From: Halonotius aquaticus
GTDB taxonomy: Archaea; Halobacteriota; Halobacteria; Halobacteriales; Haloferacaceae
Assembly (NCBI RefSeq): GCF_003605575.1
Contig: NZ_QKNY01000001.1
Span: 1-64,000, forward strand
Direction: 5' to 3'
DNA: 64,000 nt
Positions 51,734 to 60,784 of this stretch are shown piece after piece. The position numbers and the translations under genes are program-made. A model generated the notes under the pieces. It saw only the letters and a program-made list of their open reading frames with translations, did no database searches and was not told the origin of the DNA. Position 1 is the stretch's first letter, and the number at the start of each line of letters is the position of its first letter.

Positions 51734-53038
51734 CTACGGCGACAGCCGCTGTCGATCTCGCGGGAACAGCACGCCCTCGCGGATGTTATCCAGCCCGAGC
51801 AGCGTCATCACGAGTCGCTCGCCGCCGAGGCCGAAGCCGGCGTGCGGCGGCATCCCGTATTTGAACATCTTCGTGTAGTAGTCGAACGCCTCGGGGTCGA
51901 GTCCCTGCTGTTCGAAGCCCTCGATCAGGTGATCGTAGCGGTGTTCACGCTGGCCGCCGGAGACGAGTTCCATCCGCGGATGCATCAGGTCGAAGCCCGT
52001 CGAAAGCTGCTCGTCATCGTCCTGATCCATGATGTAGAACGGTTTGATCTCGCTGGGCCAGTCGGTGATAAAGTAGTGTTCGCCCACGTCCTCGCCGAGG
52101 GCGACCTCGCCCTCGGTCGGCAGGTCGTCGCCCCACAGCAGTTGCTCGTCGAGTTCGCCGGTCGCGTTGATGCGCTCGATGGCCTCCTCGTAGCTGAGTC
52201 GCGGGAAGTCGCCCGTTGGGACTTCGAACTCCTCGGCGAGGCCGAGGGCGTCGAGTTCGTCTTCGCAGTTTTCTGCAACCGCTTCGTAGGCGGCGGTGAC
52301 GACGGCTTCGGCCACGTCCATCGCCTCGTGGTGGTCGCAGAACGCGCCCTCAAAGTCGATGGATGTTGCCTCGTTGAGGTGTCGCGGTGTGTTGTGCTCC
52401 TCGGCGCGGAAGATCGGGCCGATCTCGAAGACGCGCTCGACGTTGGAGCCGGCGATCAACTGTTTGAACAGCTGTGGGCTCTGGTTCATGAAGGCCTCCT
52501 CGCCGAAGTAGGTGATCGGGAAGAGTTCGGTGCCGCCCTCGGTACCGGTGGCGACGATCTTCGGCGTGTTGATCTCGGTACACTCGAGCTCGCGGAACTG
52601 CTCGCGGGCGGCGTGTTGGATTTCCGCGCGGATCGTGAAGATCGCCTGCACCTCCTCTTTGCGGAGGTCGAGCGTCCGGTTGTCGAGCCGCGTCGAGAGT
52701 TCGGCGTCAACTTTCCCGGAGGGATCAAGCGGGAGTTCGGTGTCGGCCTCGGCGACAACCTCGACCGAGTCGGGCGTGATCTCGACGCCCGTCGGTGCGC
52801 GTGGCTCCTCGTCAACGTCGCCGGTGACCGAGATGACGCTCTCGCGGGCGACGTTGAGCCCGGTTTCGACGAGGTCGTCGTCCATCTCGTCTTTTTCAAA
52901 CTTGATCTGAATCTTGCCGGTCGTATCGCGCAAGATCAGAAAGGCGATGCCACCGAGGTCGCGGAGTTCGTGCACCCAGCCGGCAACTGTGGCCGTCTCG
53001 CCGGGGGCAGCATCCGCGGTGTAGGTTCGGTTTTCCAT
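51734..53038 (-). CDS. aspS: Aspartyl-tRNA synthetase (archaeal, likely Asp/Asn-type)
   Basis: This 434-residue class IIb synthetase has an N-terminal anticodon-binding OB domain ([28 protein letters not shown]), motif 1 [22 protein letters not shown], motif 2 [29 protein letters not shown], and motif 3 [15 protein letters not shown]. Archaeal short enzymes like this one often charge both tRNA-Asp and tRNA-Asn, but this cannot be seen here. It is divergent from the Bax1-like gene. Its 3' end is duplicated downstream. Confidence 0.95.
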   Translation of the reverse strand: MENRTYTADAAPGETATVAGWVHELRDLGGIAFLILRDTTGKIQIKFEKDEMDDDLVETGLNVARESVISVTGDVDEEPRAPTGVEITPDSVEVVAEADTELPLDPSGKVDAELSTRLDNRTLDLRKEEVQAIFTIRAEIQHAAREQFRELECTEINTPKIVATGTEGGTELFPITYFGEEAFMNQSPQLFKQLIAGSNVERVFEIGPIFRAEEHNTPRHLNEATSIDFEGAFCDHHEAMDVAEAVVTAAYEAVAENCEDELDALGLAEEFEVPTGDFPRLSYEEAIERINATGELDEQLLWGDDLPTEGEVALGEDVGEHYFITDWPSEIKPFYIMDQDDDEQLSTGFDLMHPRMELVSGGQREHRYDHLIEGFEQQGLDPEAFDYYTKMFKYGMPPHAGFGLGGERLVMTLLGLDNIREGVLFPRDRQRLSP

Positions 53039-53154
53039 ACCCGATGCTGTCGGCGGCTGCCCTTAAACTCGGCTGATTCCGGTTGCGCTCGCACCCGGTG
53101 TCGGTTGATCCCTGCCTCGGGGCGTTTTTACCACCACGCGACGAACGCGAGGGC

Positions 53155-54714
53155 GTGCTGACGAAGGATCTCCTCCGGGTCTCCCGCCGCGGCGGTCGCT
53201 ATCGCCCCGAGTTCATCGGCCGGCCCCATCGCCCGTTGGCCGCGACACTCATCGGCACCTATCAGGGCCACGTCGGCGAGACACGAGAGACGCTCGACGA
53301 GGCCGTCGAGACCATCGAGCGCGATGAGGACGATTTCAAGCTCGTGCGGGGGTTTGCTGCCCTCCTTGATCGGGAGGCGACCTTCGAGACTGACGCGCCG
53401 CTGCCGCCCGAACGCGCCCGCCGGGTCGCCTTCGAAGCCGCCGAAGCCGTTGGTGTTGCCAGCGAGTCCGAACGCGAGCAGGCGATCACACAGGCGGCCG
53501 ACGACCTCGCAGTCGAGCCCGACGCCATCGAGGACTCGTTGTACGCCGACCGCGACTGCAAGCAACGACTGGCAGAGTTCGATCCCCGGTGGGATCCCGA
53601 TAGCCTCATCGAGCAGTACAATCTTTCACTGGCCCAGACCGCGCTGTTCGACGCGACCGAGGTACGACTCAAAAGCGACGATCCACGGGCGGTGATTGCA
53701 GCTGTCAAGCGACTCGGGTTGATGTACGAGATCGAACAGCCCGACAGCGACGGCGATGACGTGACCGACGACGACAGCCCGCTGGCGGGCCAGCGAACGG
53801 TGGTCGTCACAGGCCCTGACCGCCTCTTTCGGCGCACGCGGCGGTACGGCACCGCCTTCGCCCGCCTGTTGCGGTCGGTCGCGGCCACGAACGAGTGGGA
53901 ACTCCGAGCAACCGTCGACGACCACGGCACCGACCGCGAGATGACGCTCCGCAGTGGCGACGTGTCGGTGCCGGGTGTCGATCCCGTTGCCGAACCGAGC
54001 TACGACAGCGGCGTCGAGCGCGATTTCGCCGCGCGATTCGAGGCACTCGACCTCGACTGGGAACTACAGCGAGAGCCGGATCTCCTCGAAACCGGATCGA
54101 GTGTGATGATCCCGGATTTCGCCTTCGATTACCGCTATGCTGACTTTCGGGTCTACTTCGAGGTCATGGGGTTTTGGACGCCGGAGTACGTCGAAAAGAA
54201 GCTCGGCCAACTGGCTGATGTCGAGGCTGTCGAACTCATCGTCGCCGTCGACGAATCGCTGGGCGTCGGTGAGGAAATCGCTGCTGAGGATCACCGTGCG
54301 ATCCCCTACTCCGGCACAGTTCGCGTCAAAGACGTTGTTGACGTGCTCAGAGAGTACGAGGCTGACCTCGTTGCCGACGCGGCCGCTGACCTGCCAGCCA
54401 CGATTCAGCCCGACGACAACGTGACAACGCTGGCAGCCGTCGCCAAGGCGTACGGCGTCTCGGTTGATGCAATCGACGGTCGAACGTTCCCGGATCACGA
54501 TCGAGTCGGGCAGTTGCTCGTCCGACCGGCCGTGTTGGCGACGGTGGCCGAGGAGCTGTCGGCCGGAATGTCGCTGTCGGAGGCCGAAGCCGTGTTGGAC
54601 GACTACGAGCTGACCGACACCAGCGCGGTGCTGTCGGCGGTCGGCTACCGCGTCAAGTGGGACGGGCTCTCAGGTGGGACGCTTGCGGAGCGAGAGCCGC
54701 AGACTAGCGAGTGA
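53155..54714 (+). CDS. Bax1-like nuclease (DUF790 family), 519 aa
   Basis: GTG at 53155 opens MLTKDLLRVSRRGGRYRPEF, fitting the start of archaeal DUF790 proteins; the ATG at 53083 is in the aspS promoter region and is rejected. The family is also known as Bax1, the nuclease that binds XPB helicase in archaea. Features seen are a helical N-terminal part, a central PD-(D/E)xK-like region around LLETGSSVMIPDFAFDYRYADFRVYFEVMGFWTPEYVEKKL (about 320-360) and a C-terminal helical part. No XPB gene is adjacent. A GCGTTTTTACC box at about 53123 could be the promoter. Confidence 0.85.
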   Translation: MLTKDLLRVSRRGGRYRPEFIGRPHRPLAATLIGTYQGHVGETRETLDEAVETIERDEDDFKLVRGFAALLDREATFETDAPLPPERARRVAFEAAEAVGVASESEREQAITQAADDLAVEPDAIEDSLYADRDCKQRLAEFDPRWDPDSLIEQYNLSLAQTALFDATEVRLKSDDPRAVIAAVKRLGLMYEIEQPDSDGDDVTDDDSPLAGQRTVVVTGPDRLFRRTRRYGTAFARLLRSVAATNEWELRATVDDHGTDREMTLRSGDVSVPGVDPVAEPSYDSGVERDFAARFEALDLDWELQREPDLLETGSSVMIPDFAFDYRYADFRVYFEVMGFWTPEYVEKKLGQLADVEAVELIVAVDESLGVGEEIAAEDHRAIPYSGTVRVKDVVDVLREYEADLVADAAADLPATIQPDDNVTTLAAVAKAYGVSVDAIDGRTFPDHDRVGQLLVRPAVLATVAEELSAGMSLSEAEAVLDDYELTDTSAVLSAVGYRVKWDGLSGGTLAEREPQTSE

Positions 54715-54751
54715 CACGGTTGCTTTTCCCGACGTGTCCCAAAGGAAGGCT

Positions 54752-54982
54752 ATGGCCCTCGCACACCTGTTCGGCTCAAAGTGGACACGGATATTCAGTA
54801 TGCTTTCGGTCGTTGTCACCGGCCTGCGAGCGTTGCTCGGGGGGAATCGTCGCCTCGGCGCGCTGCTGCTTGGGGTTGCATTCCTCGCGTACCGCTGGTC
54901 GCCGGTCGGCATCGCACTCACGCTGCTGTACCACCGCTACGGCGATCAGATCACACGGCGGGCACTCGATGGTGACGCCTAA
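54752..54982 (+). CDS. Small membrane protein, 76 aa
   Basis: The ATG at 54752 (MALAHLFGSKW) is chosen over an upstream start that overlaps the Bax1-like gene. The product has two hydrophobic segments: MLSVVVTGLRALLG and GALLLGVAFLAYRWSPVGIALTLLYHR. It converges with the gene ending at 54979 with a four-base overlap. No function known. Confidence 0.6.
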   Translation: MALAHLFGSKWTRIFSMLSVVVTGLRALLGGNRRLGALLLGVAFLAYRWSPVGIALTLLYHRYGDQITRRALDGDA

Positions 54983-55509
54983 TCCGTCGACAGCGGCGAC
55001 AACGATTCCTGATTCCCTTTCGGCACGGTTGAGCGCAACTCCCCGTAGACGTACAGGCCAACACCGATGGGTTCGCGTTCGCCGCCAACGTCGTGGGCCG
55101 CGATGAGATAGCCCCAGTCGCCGTCCCAATCAAGTTCCTGATCCTCGCCGCGGGCGAACGTCGCCGCGGCTTCGCCGTCGATCTCGATGACGTTTTTCGT
55201 CGCGTGGCCGCCGAACCGCTGGATCGCGCTTTGGGTCGGCTTCCAGTGTTCCTGCCGTGTGCGCAACACGGTCATGCCGAGGCCCTCGACGCAGATCGGA
55301 CTCGGCGCGTCGGCGGCGAAGATCCAGATCTTGCCTTTGCCCTTCTCCCAGAAAGAGAAGTCCTCGAAGACAGCGGGGTCGATGTCGAACCGTTCGGCGA
55401 AGAAGTCGATGACTTCCTCGCGTGAGGCGCGCCCCTCGACCTCGCGGTTGGCCGCCGTCGCCGGCAAGCGGCCGAACTGCTGGCCGACATTTTCTTGGGC
55501 GTCGCTCAT
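54979..55509 (-). CDS. Protein linked to an RNA methyltransferase, possible PUA-like, 176 aa
   Basis: ATG at 55509 (MSDAQENVG) overlaps the preceding methyltransferase gene by four bases, so the two are co-translated. It contains REEVIDFFAERFDIDPAVFEDFSFWEKGKGKIWIF, then PICVEGLGMTVLRTRQEHWKPTQSAIQRFG, resembling PUA-like RNA-binding segments in NOL1/NOP2/Sun-associated archaeal proteins. The fold assignment is inference. It likely helps the partner bind rRNA or tRNA. Confidence 0.6.
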   Translation of the reverse strand: MSDAQENVGQQFGRLPATAANREVEGRASREEVIDFFAERFDIDPAVFEDFSFWEKGKGKIWIFAADAPSPICVEGLGMTVLRTRQEHWKPTQSAIQRFGGHATKNVIEIDGEAAATFARGEDQELDWDGDWGYLIAAHDVGGEREPIGVGLYVYGELRSTVPKGNQESLSPLSTD

Positions 55510-56414
55510 GCCGTCACCTCCAGTTTCGCACAGTAGAAGCCGCCGGTGTCGTTGAGATGCGGATAGATCCGATGGGTTTGTTCGACGCTCCGGTCGTAGT
55601 TGGCACCCTCCCACTCGGTGACGCCAGAAACCGAATCGAGGGGGCAGTCGAAGTCAACGACCTCGCAGTCCTCGGTCTCCAGCACGTGATCGACAACAGC
55701 CTCGTTCTCCTCGGGGGCGAACGTACACGTCGAGTAGACGACCGTCCCGCCCGGCTTGGTCGCCTGGACGGCCCGCGAGAGGATGCCCTTTTGTACCGCT
55801 GCAACGCTGTGAACGTGCTCCAGCGTCCACTCCTCCAGCGTCGTCGGATTTTTTCGGATTGTTCCCTCACACGAGCAGGGTGCGTCAACGATAGCGCGGT
55901 CGAATTCATCGAAGCCGAAGTCCTTGAGCGAGAAGTTCCGGCCGTCCTGTTTGGTGACGACGAGGTTCGTGACGCCCAGCCGTTCGGCGTTGTGCCGCAG
56001 CGAGGAGAGCCGCCCGAGGTTGTTATCGTTGCCAACGACGGTGCCGCGGTCGTCCATCATCGCCGACAGCTGGGTCGTCTTGCTGCCCGGGGCGGCACAG
56101 CTATCCCAGACCTTCTCGCCCGGCTTTGGATCGAGCGCGAGCGCGGGCACCGCCGAAACCTCCTCTTGGCCGTGGAGCCAGCCGTGGAAATACGGCCAGT
56201 TTGTCCCCGGGCTGGCCTCGGGCAGCCGGAGAAGCTGGTCGTGCCACCCAACAGACTCGTATTCGATGCCTTCATCGTCAAGGGCGCGACGAGCGCGCTC
56301 TGGAGCAGTTTTGATCGTGTTGACGCGGACGACCGAGGGCAGCGGTCGCTCGCAGGCCGCAAAAAACGCCGCTTTGTCGTCGACGAGCGGGGCGTACCGC
56401 TCTAAGGGATTCAT
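55506..56414 (-). CDS. RsmB/NOP2-family RNA cytosine-5 methyltransferase
   Basis: ATG at 56414 (MNPLERYAPLVDD) gives 302 residues. The SAM-binding motif VWDSCAAPGSKTTQLSAMM, the catalytic IVDAPCSCEGTIRKNP and the second cysteine in VVYSTCTFAPEENEAVVDHVL are intact. NOL1/NOP2/Sun enzymes methylate cytosine-5 in rRNA or tRNA with a Cys nucleophile and a helper Cys. The next gene overlaps by four bases. Confidence 0.94.
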   Translation of the reverse strand: MNPLERYAPLVDDKAAFFAACERPLPSVVRVNTIKTAPERARRALDDEGIEYESVGWHDQLLRLPEASPGTNWPYFHGWLHGQEEVSAVPALALDPKPGEKVWDSCAAPGSKTTQLSAMMDDRGTVVGNDNNLGRLSSLRHNAERLGVTNLVVTKQDGRNFSLKDFGFDEFDRAIVDAPCSCEGTIRKNPTTLEEWTLEHVHSVAAVQKGILSRAVQATKPGGTVVYSTCTFAPEENEAVVDHVLETEDCEVVDFDCPLDSVSGVTEWEGANYDRSVEQTHRIYPHLNDTGGFYCAKLEVTA

Positions 56415-56524
56415 GGCGTCCGTTTCGCGGCCGCTGGTTTGTCGGTTTCGCTCCGTGTGACCCGTCTGGTGGCCCACCCGCCAGCGACACCAACGATTAG
56501 GTGGATCGCTCCTGTCGACACTAT

Positions 56525-57271
56525 ATGGCTCGTATCGAGTACCAGCTGGATGATGTTGTACTCGACAGCCCGACGCTCATCGAAGGCTTTCCTGGCGTCG
56601 GGTTAGTCGGCAAGATCATCGTTGACCACCTGATCGAGCAGTTGGGGATGGAGCACTATGCAAACGTCCACTGTGAGGGGATTCCGCGGGTGGCGACCTA
56701 CCAACCCGACAGCAGCGAGTTGGTGACGCCGGTCAGACTCTACGTCGACAGCGACCGCGAACTGATCGCCCTCCAGAGTGACGTGCCGATCAAGCCGAAT
56801 GCCGCCACCGCCTTCGCCGACTGCGTGACCGGCTGGTTCAAAACCGAGGATGTGTTGCCCATCTACGTCTCCGGGCTGCCGCGACAGCCTGACGAGCAGG
56901 CCGAACCACCAGCCCTCTACGGCGTTGGAACCGGCGGCGGCTCAGAACAATTGGCGGCAGCAGGCATCGACACGCCCGCAGAGATGGGGATGGTTTCGGG
57001 GCCGACCGGCGCGCTGCTGTCGCATGCCCTCGACAACGACACGACCGCAGTAGGGTACATCGTCGAATCCGACCCGCAGTTTCCTGATCCAGACGCCGCA
57101 AAAGCCGTGCTCGAACGCGGCATCGAGCCGATCGTCGATCGCGATATTGACACGAGTGAGCTCACCGACAAAGCTGCGGAGATCGAACAGGCTCGCAAAC
57201 AACTGCTGAAGCGGATGCAGCAGGCCACAGAGGAAAGTAGCCGCGCCGAGCCGATCCGGATGTACCAGTAG
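56525..57271 (+). CDS. PAC2-family (proteasome assembly chaperone-like) protein
   Basis: This 248-residue protein starts MARIEYQLDDVVLDSPTLIE and has the PAC2 segment GFPGVGLVGKIIVDHLIEQLGME, then a core with YVSGLPRQ and a GMVSGPTGALLSHAL stretch. A helical C terminus (DKAAEIEQARKQLLKRMQQ) follows. PAC2 proteins help assemble proteasomes in eukaryotes; archaeal relatives are not well characterised. Upstream ATG selected is downstream of a GATTAGG segment; no strong promoter seen. Confidence 0.88.
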   Translation: MARIEYQLDDVVLDSPTLIEGFPGVGLVGKIIVDHLIEQLGMEHYANVHCEGIPRVATYQPDSSELVTPVRLYVDSDRELIALQSDVPIKPNAATAFADCVTGWFKTEDVLPIYVSGLPRQPDEQAEPPALYGVGTGGGSEQLAAAGIDTPAEMGMVSGPTGALLSHALDNDTTAVGYIVESDPQFPDPDAAKAVLERGIEPIVDRDIDTSELTDKAAEIEQARKQLLKRMQQATEESSRAEPIRMYQ

Positions 57272-57283
57272 GCTTCTGAACCC

Positions 57284-57287
57284 TTAA
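57284..57287 (+). promoter_or_regulatory. TATA-like box of grpE
   Basis: CCCTTAAGCC, with TTAA at 57284-57287, lies 28 bases upstream of the grpE ATG (57313), consistent with leaderless transcription. Confidence 0.4.
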
Positions 57288-57312
57288 GCCGCCGAAGGGC
57301 CTCCTCCCGTGT

Positions 57313-57945
57313 ATGAGTGAAGACGCAGCAGCGGTCGAGGAATCAGATCCCGAGACGGACGCTGCAGCCGACGAGCCGACCGACGATGACAGCGAGGCCA
57401 TCGAAGCTCTGCCCGCAGACGAACTCGTCGACCGTATCATCGACAGCGACGAGACACTCACTGAGCCGGCAACGGAACTTCGATCCCGGATCGAGGCGTT
57501 GGAAAATGAGGTCGCCGAAAAGAACAACGAGATTGATGAACTCACCGAGAAGCTCTCTCGTGCACGAGCCGACTTCAAGAACTACAAGAAACGAACCAAG
57601 CAACAACAGGAGGAGATGAAGGCGCGGGCGACCGAAGAGTTGGTCGAACGGCTGACTGATGTCCGGGACAACCTCGTTCGCGCACTCGATCAAGACGACG
57701 ACGCTGACATCCGCCCCGGCGTTGAGTCGACGCTGGAGTCCTTCGATCGGGCACTTGAAGACGAAAATGTCGCGTTCATCTCGCCGGCGGCCGGCGACGA
57801 GGTCGACCCTGAACGCCATGAGGTCATGCAGCGCGTCGACAGCGACCAGCCCGCAGGCACCATCGTCGACATCTACCAAGAGGGCTACGAGATGGCCGAC
57901 AAGGTGCTCCAGCCGGCGCGAGTGACGGTCAGCACCGACGAGTAA
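57313..57945 (+). CDS. grpE: Nucleotide exchange factor GrpE
   Basis: This 210-residue protein has an acidic N-terminal stretch, a long helix with a coiled-coil heptad (SRIEALENEVAEKNNEIDELTEKLSRARADFKNYKKRTKQQQEE), and a C-terminal beta domain (GEDAAFISPAAGDEVDPERHEVMQRVDS-like, with VDSDQPAGTIVDIYQEGYEMADKVLQPARVTVS). It releases ADP from DnaK. dnaK follows 176 bases downstream on the same strand. Confidence 0.96.
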   Translation: MSEDAAAVEESDPETDAAADEPTDDDSEAIEALPADELVDRIIDSDETLTEPATELRSRIEALENEVAEKNNEIDELTEKLSRARADFKNYKKRTKQQQEEMKARATEELVERLTDVRDNLVRALDQDDDADIRPGVESTLESFDRALEDENVAFISPAAGDEVDPERHEVMQRVDSDQPAGTIVDIYQEGYEMADKVLQPARVTVSTDE

Positions 57946-58085
57946 GACCCCAGCGACGCTGCTGTGAGACCGAGACTGGTGCGTTTGCGGTTTATTTAAA
58001 CACACCGACTGTCTCACCTCATCTATCGGCCTAATCGCAAGACAGCGTCGATATTGTTGGTTCGCTTGTGTCGCCGTGTCTAGTA

Positions 58086-58097
58086 ACCTTTAACCGA
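58086..58097 (+). promoter_or_regulatory. TATA-like box of dnaK
   Basis: ACCTTTAACCGA, with a TTTAA core at 58090-58094, is centred 30 bases before the ATG at 58122. A second, more AT-rich element, TTTATTTAAAC (about 57989-58000), lies further upstream and may serve an alternative, possibly heat-induced, start. Confidence 0.4.
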
Positions 58098-58121
58098 TCC
58101 AAGGCGGTAATTCAGGGCAAG

Positions 58122-60032
58122 ATGGCCAGTGAGAAAATTCTCGGTATTGACCTTGGCACCACGAACAGCGCGTTTGCAGTGATGGAGGGTGGCGACCCGG
58201 AGATCATCGTCAACGGCGAGGGCGACCGGACGACCCCATCGGTCGTCGCCTTCGACGACGACGGCGAGCGACTGATCGGCAAGCCAGCGAAAAATCAGGC
58301 CGTTCAGAACCCCGACAAGACGATCCAGTCGATCAAACGCCACATGGGCGAAGAGGACTACGAGGTCGAGATCGACGACGAGAGCTATACGCCCGAACAG
58401 ATCTCGGCGATGATCCTCCAGAAGATCAAACGCGACGCCGAGGAGTATCTCGGCCACGACGTCGAGAAAGCTGTCATCACCGTGCCGGCGTACTTCAACG
58501 ACCGGCAGCGACAGGCGACGAAAAACGCCGGCGAGATCGCCGGCTTTGAGGTCGAACGCATCGTCAACGAGCCGACCGCGGCGTCGATGGCCTACGGGCT
58601 TGACGATGAATCCGACCAGACTGTTCTTGTCTACGACCTTGGTGGCGGCACGTTCGATGTCTCTGTGCTGGAACTCGGCGGCGGCGTCTACGACGTGGTT
58701 GCCACGAACGGTGACAACGACCTCGGTGGCGACGACTGGGATGAGGCGATCATCGACCACCTCGCCGACGAATTCGAAGACGACCACGGGATCGACCTCC
58801 GCGACGATCGGCAGGCTCTCCAGCGACTCAAGGAAGCCGCCGAGGAGGCGAAGATCGAACTCTCCTCGCGGAAGGAAGCCAACATCAACCTCCCGTTCAT
58901 CACGGCGACCGACTCCGGTCCTGTCCACCTCGAAACGTCGATCACACGAGCGACCTTCGAGAACATCACCAAAGAGCTAATCGAGCGAACGGTTGAGCCG
59001 ACCGAGCAGGCTCTCGACGACGCCGACAAATCGAAAGGCGACATCGACGAGGTCATTCTCGTCGGCGGATCGACCCGGATGCCGCAGGTGGCTGACCAGG
59101 TCGAAGAACTCGTCGGTCAGGAGCCCAAGAAAAACGTCAACCCCGACGAAGCCGTCGCGCTCGGCGCGGCGATTCAGGGCGGCGTCCTCGCCGGCGATGT
59201 CGACGACATCGTCCTGCTCGACGTGACGCCGCTGAGCCTCGGGATCGAGGTCAAGGGTGGTATCTTCGAGCGACTGATCGAAAAGAACACGACGATCCCG
59301 ACCGACGCCTCGAAGGTCTTCACCACGGCGGCGGACAACCAGACCTCAGTCCAGGTTCGCGTCTTCCAAGGCGAACGCGAGATCGCCGAGGAGAACGAAC
59401 TGCTCGGGGAGTTCATGCTGTCCGGGATCCCACCAGCGCCCGCAGGAACGCCGCAGATCGAAGTTGAGTTCTCGATCGACGCCGACGGTATCGTCAACGT
59501 CTCCGCCGAGGATCAGGGCTCGGGCAACGCCGAGTCGATCACCATCGAAGGCGGCGCCGGCCTCTCCGATGAGGAAGTCGAACGGATGCAGGAAGAAGCC
59601 GAGCAACACGCCGAAGAAGATCAGCAACGTCGCGAGCGGATCGAAGCCCGCAACGAGGCCGAGGGCGCGGTTCAGCGCGCCGAATCCCTGCTTGAGGAGA
59701 ACGAAGAACAGGTCGACGACGATCTTGAGGCCGATATTCAGGATGCGATCGAGGATGTCGAAGCAGTCCTCGAAGACGACGACGCCGAAACCGAGGAACT
59801 GCAAGAGGTCACCGAGAACCTCTCGGAGGAACTCCAGGAGATCGGCAAACAGATGTACCAACAGCAGGCCCAGCAGGCTCAGGCCGGCCCTGGCGGCGCG
59901 GGCGGCCCTGAAGGCGGCTTTGGGCCCGATGGTGCCGGCGCAGGCGGTGCTGCTGGTGCTGACAGCGAGGGCGACGAGTACGTTGACGCTGACTTCGAAG
60001 ACGCCGACGAAGACGACGAGAAAGACGAGTAA
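58122..60032 (+). CDS. dnaK: Hsp70 chaperone DnaK
   Basis: ATG at 58122 ([20 protein letters not shown]) gives 636 residues. ATPase motifs are present: [56 protein letters not shown], and [12 protein letters not shown]. The substrate-binding domain has the [11 protein letters not shown] and acidic helical lid regions, followed by a Gly/Pro-rich stretch and an acidic tail ([15 protein letters not shown]). It works with GrpE in protein folding. No dnaJ gene follows; the next gene is convergent. Confidence 0.98.
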   Translation: MASEKILGIDLGTTNSAFAVMEGGDPEIIVNGEGDRTTPSVVAFDDDGERLIGKPAKNQAVQNPDKTIQSIKRHMGEEDYEVEIDDESYTPEQISAMILQKIKRDAEEYLGHDVEKAVITVPAYFNDRQRQATKNAGEIAGFEVERIVNEPTAASMAYGLDDESDQTVLVYDLGGGTFDVSVLELGGGVYDVVATNGDNDLGGDDWDEAIIDHLADEFEDDHGIDLRDDRQALQRLKEAAEEAKIELSSRKEANINLPFITATDSGPVHLETSITRATFENITKELIERTVEPTEQALDDADKSKGDIDEVILVGGSTRMPQVADQVEELVGQEPKKNVNPDEAVALGAAIQGGVLAGDVDDIVLLDVTPLSLGIEVKGGIFERLIEKNTTIPTDASKVFTTAADNQTSVQVRVFQGEREIAEENELLGEFMLSGIPPAPAGTPQIEVEFSIDADGIVNVSAEDQGSGNAESITIEGGAGLSDEEVERMQEEAEQHAEEDQQRRERIEARNEAEGAVQRAESLLEENEEQVDDDLEADIQDAIEDVEAVLEDDDAETEELQEVTENLSEELQEIGKQMYQQQAQQAQAGPGGAGGPEGGFGPDGAGAGGAAGADSEGDEYVDADFEDADEDDEKDE

Positions 60033-60090
60033 GCCCTCGCGCGCCCTCTGACTGTTACTGAGCTATTTCTTTCTGATTGTTGCTGCTGAT

Positions 60091-60498
60091 TCAATCCCAA
60101 ACAATGGGATAGTCGGCGTCGGCGATGACGCTGTCAGTTGTGATGATCGCATCCGTCCCTCGGGCACGATGACTGGCGACGATCAAGCCGTCGTGAATGC
60201 TAAACTCGCTTTCCACCTGCGCGTATTCGGTGAGTGCCGCGTTGTCGACTGGGGCAACCGACACAGGGCCGTCCTCGACCAGTGCCCGTCTGGCGTCATC
60301 CGGTGTGCCCGCGAGTGAAACACCCCGGATCGATGTGTCGTGGCTGACCGAATACAGCACTTCGGCGAGTGCTGTGCTCGGGGCCTGTATCACAGCTTCC
60401 CCGGCTTCGGCCTCGGCGAACACCCGGTCGGCAGCGTGAGGCAGCGCATCAACGAGATACACCAGCATCGAGACGGCATCGGCCGTATACGACTCCAT
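60091..60498 (-). CDS. PIN-domain toxin (VapC-like)
   Basis: This 135-residue PIN protein starts MESYTADAVSMLVYLVDALP, with the first acidic residue D7. Other acidic residues of the family are seen in ALAEVLYSVS (E) and FSIHDGLIVASHRARGTDAIITTDSVIAD (D positions). It is a likely RNase that cleaves RNA. Its ATG begins directly after the stop of the AbrB-type gene, with no spacer, so the two are coupled. The target RNA is unknown. Confidence 0.9.
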   Translation of the reverse strand: MESYTADAVSMLVYLVDALPHAADRVFAEAEAGEAVIQAPSTALAEVLYSVSHDTSIRGVSLAGTPDDARRALVEDGPVSVAPVDNAALTEYAQVESEFSIHDGLIVASHRARGTDAIITTDSVIADADYPIVWD

Positions 60499-60759
60499 CT
60501 ACTCCTCCTCGTAGTTTCGATCCCGGCGGGTTCGCAGTCGGGTCGCTAACTCCGATGCGATCTCGTCTCGCGTCTCTTGGGGGGTATCGTCAGGAACGAG
60601 CATGCCGCGACCACTCCCCTGCGTTCGTTTTTTCACGACGATTCCGTCGTCTGTATCCACCCACACCACCTCGTCGCCGGGTTCCAGATCGTATTTCTCA
60701 CGGAGGGGCTTCGGGATCGTCGCTTGGCCTTTCTCCGTGACACGCGTTGACTTGCTCAT
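60499..60759 (-). CDS. AbrB/MazE-fold antitoxin (VapB-like)
   Basis: The 86-residue protein begins STRVTEKGQATIPKPLREKYDLEPGDEVVWVDTDDG, the swapped-hairpin AbrB DNA-binding fold, and has a charged C-terminal tail that could neutralise the toxin. The gene precedes the PIN gene and would repress its own operon as such antitoxins do. Stop and next start are adjacent. Confidence 0.9.
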   Translation of the reverse strand: MSKSTRVTEKGQATIPKPLREKYDLEPGDEVVWVDTDDGIVVKKRTQGSGRGMLVPDDTPQETRDEIASELATRLRTRRDRNYEEE

Positions 60760-60784
60760 ACGTGGTAATACTTCTTGTAATATC

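Noticed and set aside
51842-53161. A 439-codon plus-strand frame opposite aspS
   Set aside because: aspS is fully conserved on the minus strand; the opposite frame has no motifs and is a GC-bias artefact.
60091-60759. The VapBC-type pair as a novel toxin system
   Set aside because: The AbrB-type antitoxin and PIN toxin are in standard order with normal sizes and recognisable motifs; nothing unusual apart from the zero spacer.
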